From Hyphomonadaceae bacterium BL14 (lineage in GTDB: Bacteria > Pseudomonadota > Alphaproteobacteria > Caulobacterales > Maricaulaceae), in assembly GCA_027627705.1 (NCBI GenBank), contig CP091242.1, positions 298,076-362,075 of the forward strand: DNA of 64,000 nucleotides, in the 5' to 3' direction. The position numbers were made by a program, and so were the translations under genes. Of the stretch, positions 38,130-45,824 are shown piece by piece (within the stretch, counting starts at the first letter, position 1; each line of letters opens with the position of its first letter). The notes under the pieces were generated by a model. The model worked only from the letters and a program-made list of their open reading frames with translations. It did no database searches and was not told the DNA's origin.

Positions 38130-39503
38130 TCAGGCGGTTCGCCCCGACATCAGGGCGGTCAGCGTCGCGGTTGAGGTGGCGCGCGGCAGGGCGCCGACGG
38201 CTTCTTGCAGGGACGCGTCGAGACATGATTGCGGTGCGATGAGTCCAAAAGCGAGGCATTCGGCACGTTTGGCGGCGATATCGGCACCGCGCATCGGATC
38301 GGCCGGCGACCCGTAGAGTGCGTCGAGCGTCAGGGTCCGGGTCTCGCCGCTCACGAGGCGCGCTTCCAGCGTCTGGGGCGCGAAGGCGGCGGGGTTGTCC
38401 GTCCCGTCGCTGACCACCTCGATGCGCGCGGCGAGCGCCAGCGTGTCGCGGTTCGTCAGCGCGCCCGGCGTGAAGCCGTCGAGGCGGACATGCCCTTCGC
38501 GCAAGGCCAGGGCGCCGCAGTAGGCAAAGCACAGACGGGTGTAGTTGACCTGCATGTCTGCACGCGCCGGGCGCCCGACCAGGCGTTCGATCAGGGGCGG
38601 GGCGATAAGGCGGACGGCGGCGATGTCTCGCGCGCGCACGCCGCTATCGCGCAGACGCTGCATCAGCACGATGCCGCCCTGGGCCGCGCGCCCGGTGGGG
38701 AAGGGTTTGTAGGAGACTTCGGCGATGCGGAAGGTCCGGCCCAGCGAGGCGATGACCGGTGCCAGATCGCTGCGTTCCTCAAACAGGGAGAGATAGCCGT
38801 ACGGCCCTTCGAAGACGTCATGCGGGCCGGGTATCCCGGCAGCGGCCAGATCATTGGCGACCAGGGCGGCCCGCGCTGCGCCTGCGATCTGCAAGGGCAG
38901 GGCCGGCTTGCCTTCCACATGGGCCTGCATGGTGCCGGCGGCCTGGGCCAGGGCGTAGCCCAGAGCGTCCAGCGCCTGATCGAGGCTCGCCCCGCGCAAG
39001 CGCGCAATGCCCAGCGTGGCGCCGAACAGCCCGGCTGTGGCGGGCCGGAAGAACCGGATCGGGCTCAAGGCTGCGACGCCCAGTCCCGCAGCCACATCCA
39101 CCGCGCCGGTCAGCGCGGCCAGAAAATCCGCACCCGAAACCGGGCGCGCCTCGGCCTCGGCCATCAGGGCCGCGCCGATCACCGCCATGGGATGGACGAC
39201 CGCCGGTTCATGCACGCAGTCATATTCCTGACAATGGATCTGGAAGCCGTTGACGAAGGCGGCAGACGGCGCAGGCAGGTGCGGTCCGCCGCCGAAGACA
39301 TGGGCCCCGGGCGTTTGCGCATCGGCGCTGCCCCAGCTGCGCGCCACGTCCAGCACCTTGTCAGCCAGCCAGGCTCGGCGGCCGGCGATTCCCACCGCCA
39401 GCGTGTCCAGAAGGAAAGCCTGCGCTGCGGCCCGGGCCGGTGCCGGAATGGCACCCCAGTCCTGTCGCAGCACATGACGGACGAAGGCTTCTGGGGCGCT
39501 CAC
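38130..39503 (-). CDS. MmgE/PrpD-family protein (first of a tandem pair)
   Basis: The MmgE/PrpD family includes 2-methylcitrate dehydratase, cis-aconitate decarboxylase and iminodisuccinate epimerase, so it handles di- and tricarboxylic acids. The N-terminus, LRQDWGAIPAPARAAAQAFLLDTLAVGIAGR, and the ASLDQALDALGYALAQAAGTMQAHVEGKPALPLQIAGAARAALVAND block are family marks. It has 457 residues, the usual length. It overlaps the upstream paralog by 4 bases (ATGA), so the two are probably co-translated and may form a heteromer. The exact reaction is not predictable. Confidence 0.85.
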   Translation of the reverse strand: MSAPEAFVRHVLRQDWGAIPAPARAAAQAFLLDTLAVGIAGRRAWLADKVLDVARSWGSADAQTPGAHVFGGGPHLPAPSAAFVNGFQIHCQEYDCVHEPAVVHPMAVIGAALMAEAEARPVSGADFLAALTGAVDVAAGLGVAALSPIRFFRPATAGLFGATLGIARLRGASLDQALDALGYALAQAAGTMQAHVEGKPALPLQIAGAARAALVANDLAAAGIPGPHDVFEGPYGYLSLFEERSDLAPVIASLGRTFRIAEVSYKPFPTGRAAQGGIVLMQRLRDSGVRARDIAAVRLIAPPLIERLVGRPARADMQVNYTRLCFAYCGALALREGHVRLDGFTPGALTNRDTLALAARIEVVSDGTDNPAAFAPQTLEARLVSGETRTLTLDALYGSPADPMRGADIAAKRAECLAFGLIAPQSCLDASLQEAVGALPRATSTATLTALMSGRTA

Positions 39504-40885
39504 GGGGCGGCTCCCGCCTGGACCGGGCGCGCCAGCGCCGCACTGAAATCCGCCAGCGATCCGCCCTTGGCCAGCGCGAGGGCGGCGTTGATGAGGGTGC
39601 CGGCGGCGGCATCGTCATGCCCACCATGGACGGCGAGGCGGCGCGCCTTGGCCGCCAGCTGGTCCGGAGACAGGGGATTTTCCGGATCGCCCAGCGCGTC
39701 GGGGTGATCAAACATGCACACCGCGCCGCCCGTGAGGGTCAGGCTGAGCCCGGCGCCATAGCGGGCCGGATAGGCGCTTGAATAAGGGTCGCCCGCACGC
39801 ACACGCACCCGCGCTGCGAAGGTGCGCACGGCGGCGTCGTTGAAGGCCTCGGCTTCGAAATCGGACAATTGCGGCTCGCCGCGCATCAGGGTGATGGCGA
39901 GGGCATGCTGGAGCGAGAATTTTGCCTCTATGACGCTGGCTGGCTGAGGCCGGTCGCAGAATGTGAGGGCGTCCCCATAGGTGACCAGCTCCGCGGTCTT
40001 GATCTGGTCGGGCGTGATCCCGGCGGCGCGCGCTGCCAGCGCGGCATCAATCGCGGCATGGGCGTGGCGGCAGGCAGGCCAGGGCTTGAAGCTGACCTGT
40101 TCGATCAGCCAGTGCGCGCCGTGATCGGCCATCATGTCTTCAGGGTTTGCGCCGGGGCACGTGGCGGCGAAGAAGCCCTGCGGGCCTTCCAGGATCGCCA
40201 GCGGTCCGTCAAAGCCCTGCGCTGACAACTGCGCGGCGGCGAGCCCGGCATGGGCGGCGCGCGCGGTGTGCAGCTGCTTGCCCATGGAGGCGGGCTCATG
40301 ACGGGTTTGCCAGAAGCCGGAGGCCTGGGTGGCCGCCAGGCCCAGCGCATGGGCAGTGCGCCATTCATCCAGGCCCAGCACGCTGGCCGCGGCCGCCGCG
40401 GCGCCGAACGGCCCGCACGTGCCGGTATTGTGCCAGAAGGCATAATGGCCGGGACCAACCGCGCGGCCCAGCGCGATGACGGCCTCATAGCCGCGCACCA
40501 CGGCGTCAAGGAAGGTTGCAGCGTCCGCGCCTGACGCCTCGCAGGCGGCCAGGGCGGCGGGAATGACGCTGGGGCCAGGATGGAGGATGGCGCGCTTGTC
40601 CACATCATCCATCTCCAGCACATTGCCCAGCGCGCCATTGACCATGGCGGCCGTGAGGGATGACGCACCGCGCCCGGCACCGACCAGCGTACAGGCCCCT
40701 GTGCCGTCACCGGCCAGTGCCGCTGTCATCGCCTGTCCCGCCGCGCTCGGCGCACCGGCCACCGCACAGCCCGCCCAGTCCAGCACATGCAGTGCCGCAC
40801 GCGCCCGCATCCTCGCATCCACAGGGCGGGCAAGGCGCGCGGCCAGGCGCCGGGTCAGGGTGAGTGTGTCGCTTTGTCCGGACAT
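39500..40885 (-). CDS. MmgE/PrpD-family protein (second of a tandem pair, operon head)
   Basis: First gene of the minus-strand operon, 461 residues. Family marks are HVLDWAGCAVAGAPSAAGQAM, MVNGALGNVLEMDDVDKRAILHPGPSVIPAALA, and VLGLDEWRTAHALGLAATQASGFWQTRHEPASMGKQLHTARAA. The order of blocks matches the downstream paralog, but identity by eye is modest, so this is an old pair and not a recent duplication. It is divergent from the CoA-transferase gene, with only 64 bases between the two starts, which contain an 11-base palindrome. Confidence 0.85.
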   Translation of the reverse strand: MSGQSDTLTLTRRLAARLARPVDARMRARAALHVLDWAGCAVAGAPSAAGQAMTAALAGDGTGACTLVGAGRGASSLTAAMVNGALGNVLEMDDVDKRAILHPGPSVIPAALAACEASGADAATFLDAVVRGYEAVIALGRAVGPGHYAFWHNTGTCGPFGAAAAAASVLGLDEWRTAHALGLAATQASGFWQTRHEPASMGKQLHTARAAHAGLAAAQLSAQGFDGPLAILEGPQGFFAATCPGANPEDMMADHGAHWLIEQVSFKPWPACRHAHAAIDAALAARAAGITPDQIKTAELVTYGDALTFCDRPQPASVIEAKFSLQHALAITLMRGEPQLSDFEAEAFNDAAVRTFAARVRVRAGDPYSSAYPARYGAGLSLTLTGGAVCMFDHPDALGDPENPLSPDQLAAKARRLAVHGGHDDAAAGTLINAALALAKGGSLADFSAALARPVQAGAAP

Positions 40886-40889
40886 AATC

Positions 40890-40900
40890 TGCTAGTAGCA
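40890..40900. promoter_or_regulatory. Palindrome in the divergent promoter of the catabolic cluster
   Basis: TGCTA-G-TAGCA is a perfect odd palindrome 5 bases before one start (40885) and 50 bases before the other (40950). The GntR/HutC regulator encoded at the end of the plus-strand arm is the natural candidate binder. Only symmetry and position support it. Confidence 0.4.
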
Positions 40901-40949
40901 TGTGCCAGCGCGCGGCGTGAAGCCCGCGCGTCAAGCTGGGGGGATACCC

Positions 40950-42224
40950 ATGACAGCGCGCCCGCCCGTGCTCTCGCCCGACGCGCTTGTGGCGCGCCTG
41001 CGCGCCCGCCTGCGCGCCCGCCTGCCCGGGGCGGCGCGGGTCTATGTGCCCGGCGTGGCGGCGGAACCCTATGTCCTCGCTGAAGCGTTCGCGCGCGATC
41101 CGGAGACGGCGCGCGGGCTGACATTCTTTGGCGTATGGATCCCCGGCGTGAACCGCACCGACTGGAGCGCGCTGCACCAGACCGCCCGGTTCGAGACGAT
41201 CTTTCTGGCGCCTGAGCTGCGCGAAGGGTTCGAAGCCGGACGCATCGCCTTCCTGCCGCTGACCTACACCAAGGCCTGGCGCTGGCTGGAGACGTGTCCG
41301 GTGGACGCCGCGATCCTGCAGGTCTCGCCCCCCGATGCGAACGGCGAGTGCTCCTTGTCGCTGGGCTGTGATTTCACGCCGGCCATCTGGGCGCGCGCGC
41401 CGGTGCGCATCGCCCAGATCAACCCGGCTTTGCCCGTGATGCCTGGCGCGCCGTCCATACCCATCAGCGCCTTTGACGCCGTGTGCGAGGTGGAGAGCGA
41501 GCCGCGCGGCTATGAGGCCGGCGATCTGCCAGACGCATTCGCACACATTGCGCGCCATGTCGCCGGACTGGTGGAGGATCGCGCGGCGGTGCAATTCGGC
41601 CTGGGCAAGGTGCAGCTGGCGGTGCTGCCTGCGCTCAAAGATCACACGGCGCTGACCATCCATTCGGGCATGGTGTCTGATCCGTTGCTTGAGCTGCTCG
41701 ATGGCGATGCGGTGGCCGCGATCCGCACCGGGGCGGTGCTGGGCTCGCGCGCGCTGGCGGACCGTCTGACAGGCGAAAAGCGCCTGACCATGACGCCGGT
41801 CAGCGGAACCCATAGCGGCGGGGTGCTGGCGGGTCTGGCGCGCTTCACGGCCATCAACTCGGTGATCGAGGTGGATCTGTTCGGTCAGGCCAATGCCGAG
41901 TTTGTCGGCGGGCGCCAGGTGTCCGGCGGCGGCGGGCTGGCGGACTTCCTGCGCGGTGCCCAGGCCAGTCCCGGCGGCAAGGCGATTGTGGCGCTGGCCT
42001 CTACCGCCAGAGGCGGAACGCTGTCGCGCATCGTGCCGCGCCTGACCGCGCCGGCGGTGAGCCTGAGCCGGGCCGATATCGACATCGTGGTCACCGAGCA
42101 TGGCGCGGCCGATCTGCGCGGGCTCGACCTGGAGGCGCGCGCGGGTGCCCTGATACAGAGCGCTCACCCTGAACACCGCGCTATGCTAGACAGCGCATGG
42201 CAAGACATTCGGAGGTCGCTATGA
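40950..42224 (+). CDS. Acetyl-CoA hydrolase/transferase-family CoA-transferase
   Basis: A class I CoA-transferase of the acetyl-CoA hydrolase/4-hydroxybutyrate CoA-transferase group, moving CoA between acids. The family's C-terminal block is clear: MTPVSGTHSGGVLAG...INSVIEVDLFGQANAEFVGGRQVSGGGGLADFLRGA, then VTEHGAADLRGLDLEARAGALIQSAHPEHR. The Glu in the VIEVDLFGQ strand is the likely nucleophile by family. The N-terminus is Arg-rich (LVARLRARLRARL). The ATG at 40950 has GGGGGGA upstream and gives 424 residues. Its stop overlaps the GntR start (ATGA). Confidence 0.85.
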   Translation: MTARPPVLSPDALVARLRARLRARLPGAARVYVPGVAAEPYVLAEAFARDPETARGLTFFGVWIPGVNRTDWSALHQTARFETIFLAPELREGFEAGRIAFLPLTYTKAWRWLETCPVDAAILQVSPPDANGECSLSLGCDFTPAIWARAPVRIAQINPALPVMPGAPSIPISAFDAVCEVESEPRGYEAGDLPDAFAHIARHVAGLVEDRAAVQFGLGKVQLAVLPALKDHTALTIHSGMVSDPLLELLDGDAVAAIRTGAVLGSRALADRLTGEKRLTMTPVSGTHSGGVLAGLARFTAINSVIEVDLFGQANAEFVGGRQVSGGGGLADFLRGAQASPGGKAIVALASTARGGTLSRIVPRLTAPAVSLSRADIDIVVTEHGAADLRGLDLEARAGALIQSAHPEHRAMLDSAWQDIRRSL

Positions 42225-42967
42225 CCGCTATGCTCGAAAATGCTTCAGGCGCACCGCGCTATATGGCGCTGGCCGAGGCCCTGCGCGCGCGAATCGCGGG
42301 CGGCGACCCGGCCATCGGGGAGCTTCTGCCCACCGAGCACGCCCTGTGCGAGACCTATGGCGTGTCGCGCCATACCGTGCGTGAGGCGCTGCGTCTGCTG
42401 GCCGAGTCCGGGCTGATTGCCCGCCGGCGCGGGGCGGGCACTGTGGTGGTGGCCAATCAGACCCATGACCACTTCACCCAGCGCCTGGGCGGGGTGGATG
42501 ATCTGATGCAGTATGCGCGCGATGCCAAGCTGCAGCCCCGGGCCACGCGCAGCGGTCCCTTGGACGGGGCGGTGGCGCGCGCCTTTGGCGTAGCGGCGGG
42601 GGGCGAGTATTTCCATGTGTTTGGCGTGCGCGGGCGCCCCGGCGAGACCCCGATCGCGCTGACTGATGTCTATATCCGCGCTGATATCGCCCCGCCGGTG
42701 GAGACCATCGTGGAGATGGGCGGCTCGGTCACCGACTGGATCGCGCGCGAGCGCGGCGTGCCCACCGCGCGCATCGAACAATCGATCAGCGCCGGCGCCC
42801 TGACCGAGCGCGAAGCGGGGCCGCTGGACGCCGAAGCCGGCGAGGCGGCGCTGCGCACCCGCCGGCGCTATTACGACAAGGGCGGGCGCATCATCGCCCT
42901 GTCCGACAGCGTCCATCCGGGCGAACGCTTCACCTACGACATGGTGCTCCTGCGCGAGGCGGAGTAG
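42221..42967 (+). CDS. GntR/HutC-family transcriptional regulator
   Basis: A 248-residue regulator with an N-terminal winged helix (YMALAEALRARIAGGDPAIGELLPTEHALCETYGVSRHTVREALRLLAESGLIARRRGAGT) and a C-terminal UTRA effector domain, the HutC subfamily. UTRA domains bind small metabolites, often the pathway substrate or an intermediate. The ATG at 42221 has GGAGG upstream and overlaps the CoA-transferase stop, so an earlier in-frame start at 42197 is not needed. Local autoregulation of the divergent cluster is likely. Confidence 0.9.
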   Translation: MTAMLENASGAPRYMALAEALRARIAGGDPAIGELLPTEHALCETYGVSRHTVREALRLLAESGLIARRRGAGTVVVANQTHDHFTQRLGGVDDLMQYARDAKLQPRATRSGPLDGAVARAFGVAAGGEYFHVFGVRGRPGETPIALTDVYIRADIAPPVETIVEMGGSVTDWIARERGVPTARIEQSISAGALTEREAGPLDAEAGEAALRTRRRYYDKGGRIIALSDSVHPGERFTYDMVLLREAE

Positions 42968-43060
42968 GGTTCCATTTGGGATGCTGACGAGCTATCAAGA
43001 CTGCCTGCGCCAGGGAATGGATCACTGCCTGACCGGCATATCCGCCTTGGACAAGGAATA

Positions 43061-43093
43061 GGGCGGGGCTTTCGGGCCGCCGCCCGATTTTTT
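43061..43093 (+). terminator. Terminator downstream of the GntR gene
   Basis: GGGCGGGGC (43061-43069) pairs with GCC-G-CCGCCC (43076-43085, one bulge) and is followed by GA and six T residues (43088-43093). It would end the CoA-transferase/GntR transcript, 94 bases after the GntR stop. Confidence 0.65.
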
Positions 43094-43180
43094 CCAGAAC
43101 TTCCTGCTGGCGGTGGGTGAGTACGGCCCGGGTTCGAGCGACATGCGACCCCGTCTCTGCGTCGTTCCTTGCTGAGCCAT

Positions 43181-43284
43181 TTTCGCAAGCATCGCAGGCT
43201 GTCAAGGACGACCGAGCCTTCGCTCGGTCGCCGCACGGCGGCGGCCCGGAGGGCCGTCCTTGACAGCCTGCGATCGCCTTGCGT
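43181..43284. repeat. Nested inverted-repeat (cruciform-like) element
   Basis: A perfect 20 bp arm at 43191-43210 (ATCGCAGGCTGTCAAGGACG) is repeated in inverse at 43255-43274, and the match continues outward with one small gap (CGCAAG / CTTGCG). The 44 bases inside form smaller hairpins: ACCGAGC-CTTC-GCTCGGT (43211-43228), CGCCG/CGGCG and GGCCC/GGGCC. The design resembles clustered REP/BIME or a non-autonomous element of the miniature inverted-repeat type. Copies elsewhere cannot be tested here. Confidence 0.7.
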
Positions 43285-43454
43285 GATCTTCCAGCATGGA
43301 GCGATGGGGAGAAATTGACCCCCAGGGCCTTCCAATGGAGTTTCAGCGTCCGGGGTCACCCGTCACCCACCCCAACCCTCCCCTCAAGGGGAGGGAGCCA
43401 GCGCGCAACGCACCCCCGCCGCTGAGGGGGCGTTCTTGACTCTGACCGGGTGAA

Positions 43455-43469
43455 GAACAAAAATAGAAC
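43455..43469 (+). promoter_or_regulatory. LexA (SOS) box of alphaproteobacterial type
   Basis: GAAC-AAAAATA-GAAC fits the direct-repeat LexA operator known in alphaproteobacteria (GAAC-N7-GAAC or its reverse GTTC-N7-GTTC). It lies 49 bases before the imuA start chosen here and ahead of the whole imuA-imuB-dnaE2 cassette, so DNA-damage induction through LexA is strongly implied. Confidence 0.85.
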
Positions 43470-43517
43470 ATCACAGACGCCCGGCGGATGGCCGGGCCTG
43501 GCGGCAGAGTGCAGGAC

Positions 43518-44351
43518 ATGAGCAGGGATTGTCACGACGGCGCGCCGCAGGCGGGCGCCGCACAGATGGATTGCGTCGCGCGGCCTGAGCGTCTGGCGGC
43601 GCTGCGGGCGCGCATCGCGGCGCTGGAGACGGCGGGCGGGCGCAGCGTGGCGGCCCGTGCGCGCCTGTCGCCGCGCGCGGCTGTGCCGTCCGGCGAGGAT
43701 GACGCTCTGGCCACGTTCCGGGCGCGTGCAGGCCTGCATGACATCCGCCCGGAGAGCTATTTCGACGCGCCGGCGGCCTATGCCTTTGCGGTGCGCTGGC
43801 TGGCGGGCCTGCCCGATGACCGGCTGGTGGTGTGGGTGCGCGGGGCGGGTGATCCCCGCCTTGATTTTGGCGCGCCGTGCCCGGACGGGCTGGCCGCCTG
43901 CGGGCTGGACCCTGCGCGGCTTTTACTGGTGCGCGCACGCGCCGGGGCGGATGCGCTGTGGGCGATGGAGGAGGCGCTCAATGCCGGCGCGCTGGTGTTG
44001 GGTGAGGCGGGCGCCCAGCGCGCCTATGACCTGACCGCCTCGCGCCGGTTGCAGGCGCGCGCGGCGGCGGCGGGCAGCTGCGTGCTGGCGCTGGCCTCTC
44101 ACGACGCCAACGCAACCAGCGCAGGGCTGACCCGCTGGCGCATCGCCGCGGCGCCGGGTCCGGCTGCGCCCTGGCGCGGGGCAGGGGGGCTCGCCGGGCT
44201 CGGCGCCCTGCGCGTGCGCGCGGTGCTGGAGCGCCAGCGTGGCGGTCCGCCGGGCCGGTTTGATCTGGAATGGAGCGATCATGCGCTATGCAGCCCTGAG
44301 CCTGCCGGACTGGCCGGTGGAGCGCGCCCGCCGCGCCGCGCCGCGGGATAA
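43518..44351 (+). CDS. imuA: ImuA, RecA-like SOS mutagenesis protein
   Basis: ImuA is a RecA/SulA-related accessory factor of the ImuB-DnaE2 mutasome, which carries out translesion synthesis after DNA damage. The 277-residue product has LAALRARIAALE near the start, GLHDIRPESYFDAPAAYAFAVRWLAGLPDDRLVVWVR, and the strand LARLLLVRARAGADALWAMEEAL, typical of alphaproteobacterial ImuA. A later ATG at 43566 is a possible start. It follows the LexA box. Its 3' end overlaps imuB by 71 bases in another frame, so translation is probably coupled. Confidence 0.85.
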   Translation: MSRDCHDGAPQAGAAQMDCVARPERLAALRARIAALETAGGRSVAARARLSPRAAVPSGEDDALATFRARAGLHDIRPESYFDAPAAYAFAVRWLAGLPDDRLVVWVRGAGDPRLDFGAPCPDGLAACGLDPARLLLVRARAGADALWAMEEALNAGALVLGEAGAQRAYDLTASRRLQARAAAAGSCVLALASHDANATSAGLTRWRIAAAPGPAAPWRGAGGLAGLGALRVRAVLERQRGGPPGRFDLEWSDHALCSPEPAGLAGGARPPRRAAG

Positions 44352-45810
44352 TAGCCGCCCCTTTGCCCTGATCGCGCCGGGTGCCGGCGGCGAGCGTCTC
44401 TACGCTGTCTGCCCGGTGGCGGCGCGCGCCGGCCTCGCCCTGTCCATGCGTGTGGCGGATGCGCGCGCGCTGGTGCCTGAGCTGGGCGTCAGCGCTGCCG
44501 ATCCCGATGGTGACCGGGCGGCGCTGAACGACCTGGCACGCTGGTGCGGGCGGGTCTCGCCCTGGACGGCACCGGACCCGGGCGCAGCGGCACCCCTGTC
44601 GGGCGTACTGATGGACATTACCGGCTGCGCGCGCGTGTTCGGGGGTGAGGAGCGGCTGCTGGACGGACTCATTCGCGATGTGCGTGCGCTGGGCTTTACC
44701 GCCCGCGCCGCCGCCGCGCCGACCCTGGGCCTGGCCTGGGCTTTGGCGCGTTATGGCGATACCGGGCAGCGTGGCTGGTGCGCGGTGGAGGATGCCCATG
44801 CCGCGCTGGTGCCCCTGCCGGTGGAGGCGTTGCGACTGACGCCGGACATGTGCGCCGCGCTGCGCCGGTTCGGGCTGGGCACGGTGGGTGCCCTGACGGG
44901 TCTGCCGCGCCGGGCGCTGGTGCGGCGCTTCGGACCGGATCTGGCGCGCCGGCTGGATCAGGCGCTGGGCGGAGTGCGCGAGACGCTGTCGCCGCTGCGC
45001 GCCGCGCCGGCCCTGCGCGCGCGGGTGCGCTTTGCCGAGCCGCTGACCACGCTGGGCAGCGTGGGCGAGGCGTTCGCCCATGCCCTGACACGCCTGTGCG
45101 CCCTGCTGGAGCGCGAGGGTCTGGGGGCCCAGCGCGTGCGCCTGACCCTGTACCGGGCTGATGGCGGGGTGGGCGAGATGATGCTGGCCGCCGCCGCGCC
45201 GGTGCGCGACAGCGCCCATCTGATCCGTCTGATGCGCCACCGGCTGGAGCGCGCCGGTCTCGACGCCGGGTTCGGCGTGGACCTGGTGGAGGCTGCCGCC
45301 CTGCTGACCCGTCCGCTGGACGCCGGCCAGACCAGCCTCGATCCCGATGCGGGCGCGGAGCGTCTGGCGGCGGCGTGCCTGATGGACCGGCTGGACGCCC
45401 GGCTGGGCGCCGGGGCGGCGGCGTGTGCCGAGGCTCTCGACAGCCATGTGCCTGAACGCGCCGGGCAGTGGCGGTCTGGCGCGGCGGCGCCCGCATCCTG
45501 GCCGCGCCGGCCGGAACGGCGCCCGCTCCTGATCCTTGATCCGCCTGAACCGGCCGAAGCTGTGGCGGAAATTCCCGACGGGCCACCGCGCCGCTTCACC
45601 TGGCGCCGGGTCGCCCACACGGTGGCGCGCGCTGAAGGGCCCGAGCGCATTGCGCCGGAATGGTGGCATCTGACCCCCGGGGCAGCGGCGCGCACGCGTG
45701 ATTATTTCCGCGTCGAGACCGGGGAGGGGCGCCGGTTCTGGCTGTATCGCGAGGGCCTCTATGGCCGGGAGACGCAACAGCCGGGCTGGTTCGTCCACGG
45801 GGCGGGGTGA
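44281..45810 (+). CDS. imuB: ImuB, Y-family polymerase-like protein
   Basis: ImuB has the Y-family DNA polymerase fold but normally lacks catalytic acids; it bridges DnaE2 to the beta clamp. The 509-residue product opens MRYAALSLPDWPVERARRAAP, and where an active polymerase would have the DxD and SxDE motifs it has LSLPDWP and LMDITGCARVFGGE, consistent with an inactive subunit. The GFTARAAAAPTLGLAWALARYG and LGTVGALTGLPRRALVRRFG palm and helix-hairpin-helix segments are present. The ATG at 44281 lies inside the imuA end. Its stop overlaps potential dnaE2 starts. Confidence 0.9.
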   Translation: MRYAALSLPDWPVERARRAAPRDNSRPFALIAPGAGGERLYAVCPVAARAGLALSMRVADARALVPELGVSAADPDGDRAALNDLARWCGRVSPWTAPDPGAAAPLSGVLMDITGCARVFGGEERLLDGLIRDVRALGFTARAAAAPTLGLAWALARYGDTGQRGWCAVEDAHAALVPLPVEALRLTPDMCAALRRFGLGTVGALTGLPRRALVRRFGPDLARRLDQALGGVRETLSPLRAAPALRARVRFAEPLTTLGSVGEAFAHALTRLCALLEREGLGAQRVRLTLYRADGGVGEMMLAAAAPVRDSAHLIRLMRHRLERAGLDAGFGVDLVEAAALLTRPLDAGQTSLDPDAGAERLAAACLMDRLDARLGAGAAACAEALDSHVPERAGQWRSGAAAPASWPRRPERRPLLILDPPEPAEAVAEIPDGPPRRFTWRRVAHTVARAEGPERIAPEWWHLTPGAAARTRDYFRVETGEGRRFWLYREGLYGRETQQPGWFVHGAG

Positions 45811-45824
45811 TGGGGGGCGGGGTG

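Larger units (their letters stand above)
42968..43517. other. Hairpin-rich non-coding region before the SOS cassette
   Basis: This 550-base stretch holds no convincing gene. In order it shows a terminator (43061-43093), a large cruciform-forming element (43181-43284), a second palindrome, CCCTCCCCT-CA-AGGGGAGGG (43376-43395), a third stem (AACG-CA-CCCCC / GGGGG-CGTT, 43407-43434) and the LexA box. Short frames on the minus strand (up to about 140 codons) have no recognisable motif. The AATTGACCCCC segment near 43313 is faintly like an insertion-sequence end, but nothing else supports that. Confidence 0.6.

Noticed and set aside
43310..43340. AATTGACCCCC segment resembling an IS21-type end
   Set aside because: Too short, with no transposase remnant, partner end or target duplication seen.
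42934..43359. Minus-strand frames of up to about 140 codons after the GntR gene
   Set aside because: They run through the terminator and the cruciform element and have no recognisable motif; the region is better read as non-coding.
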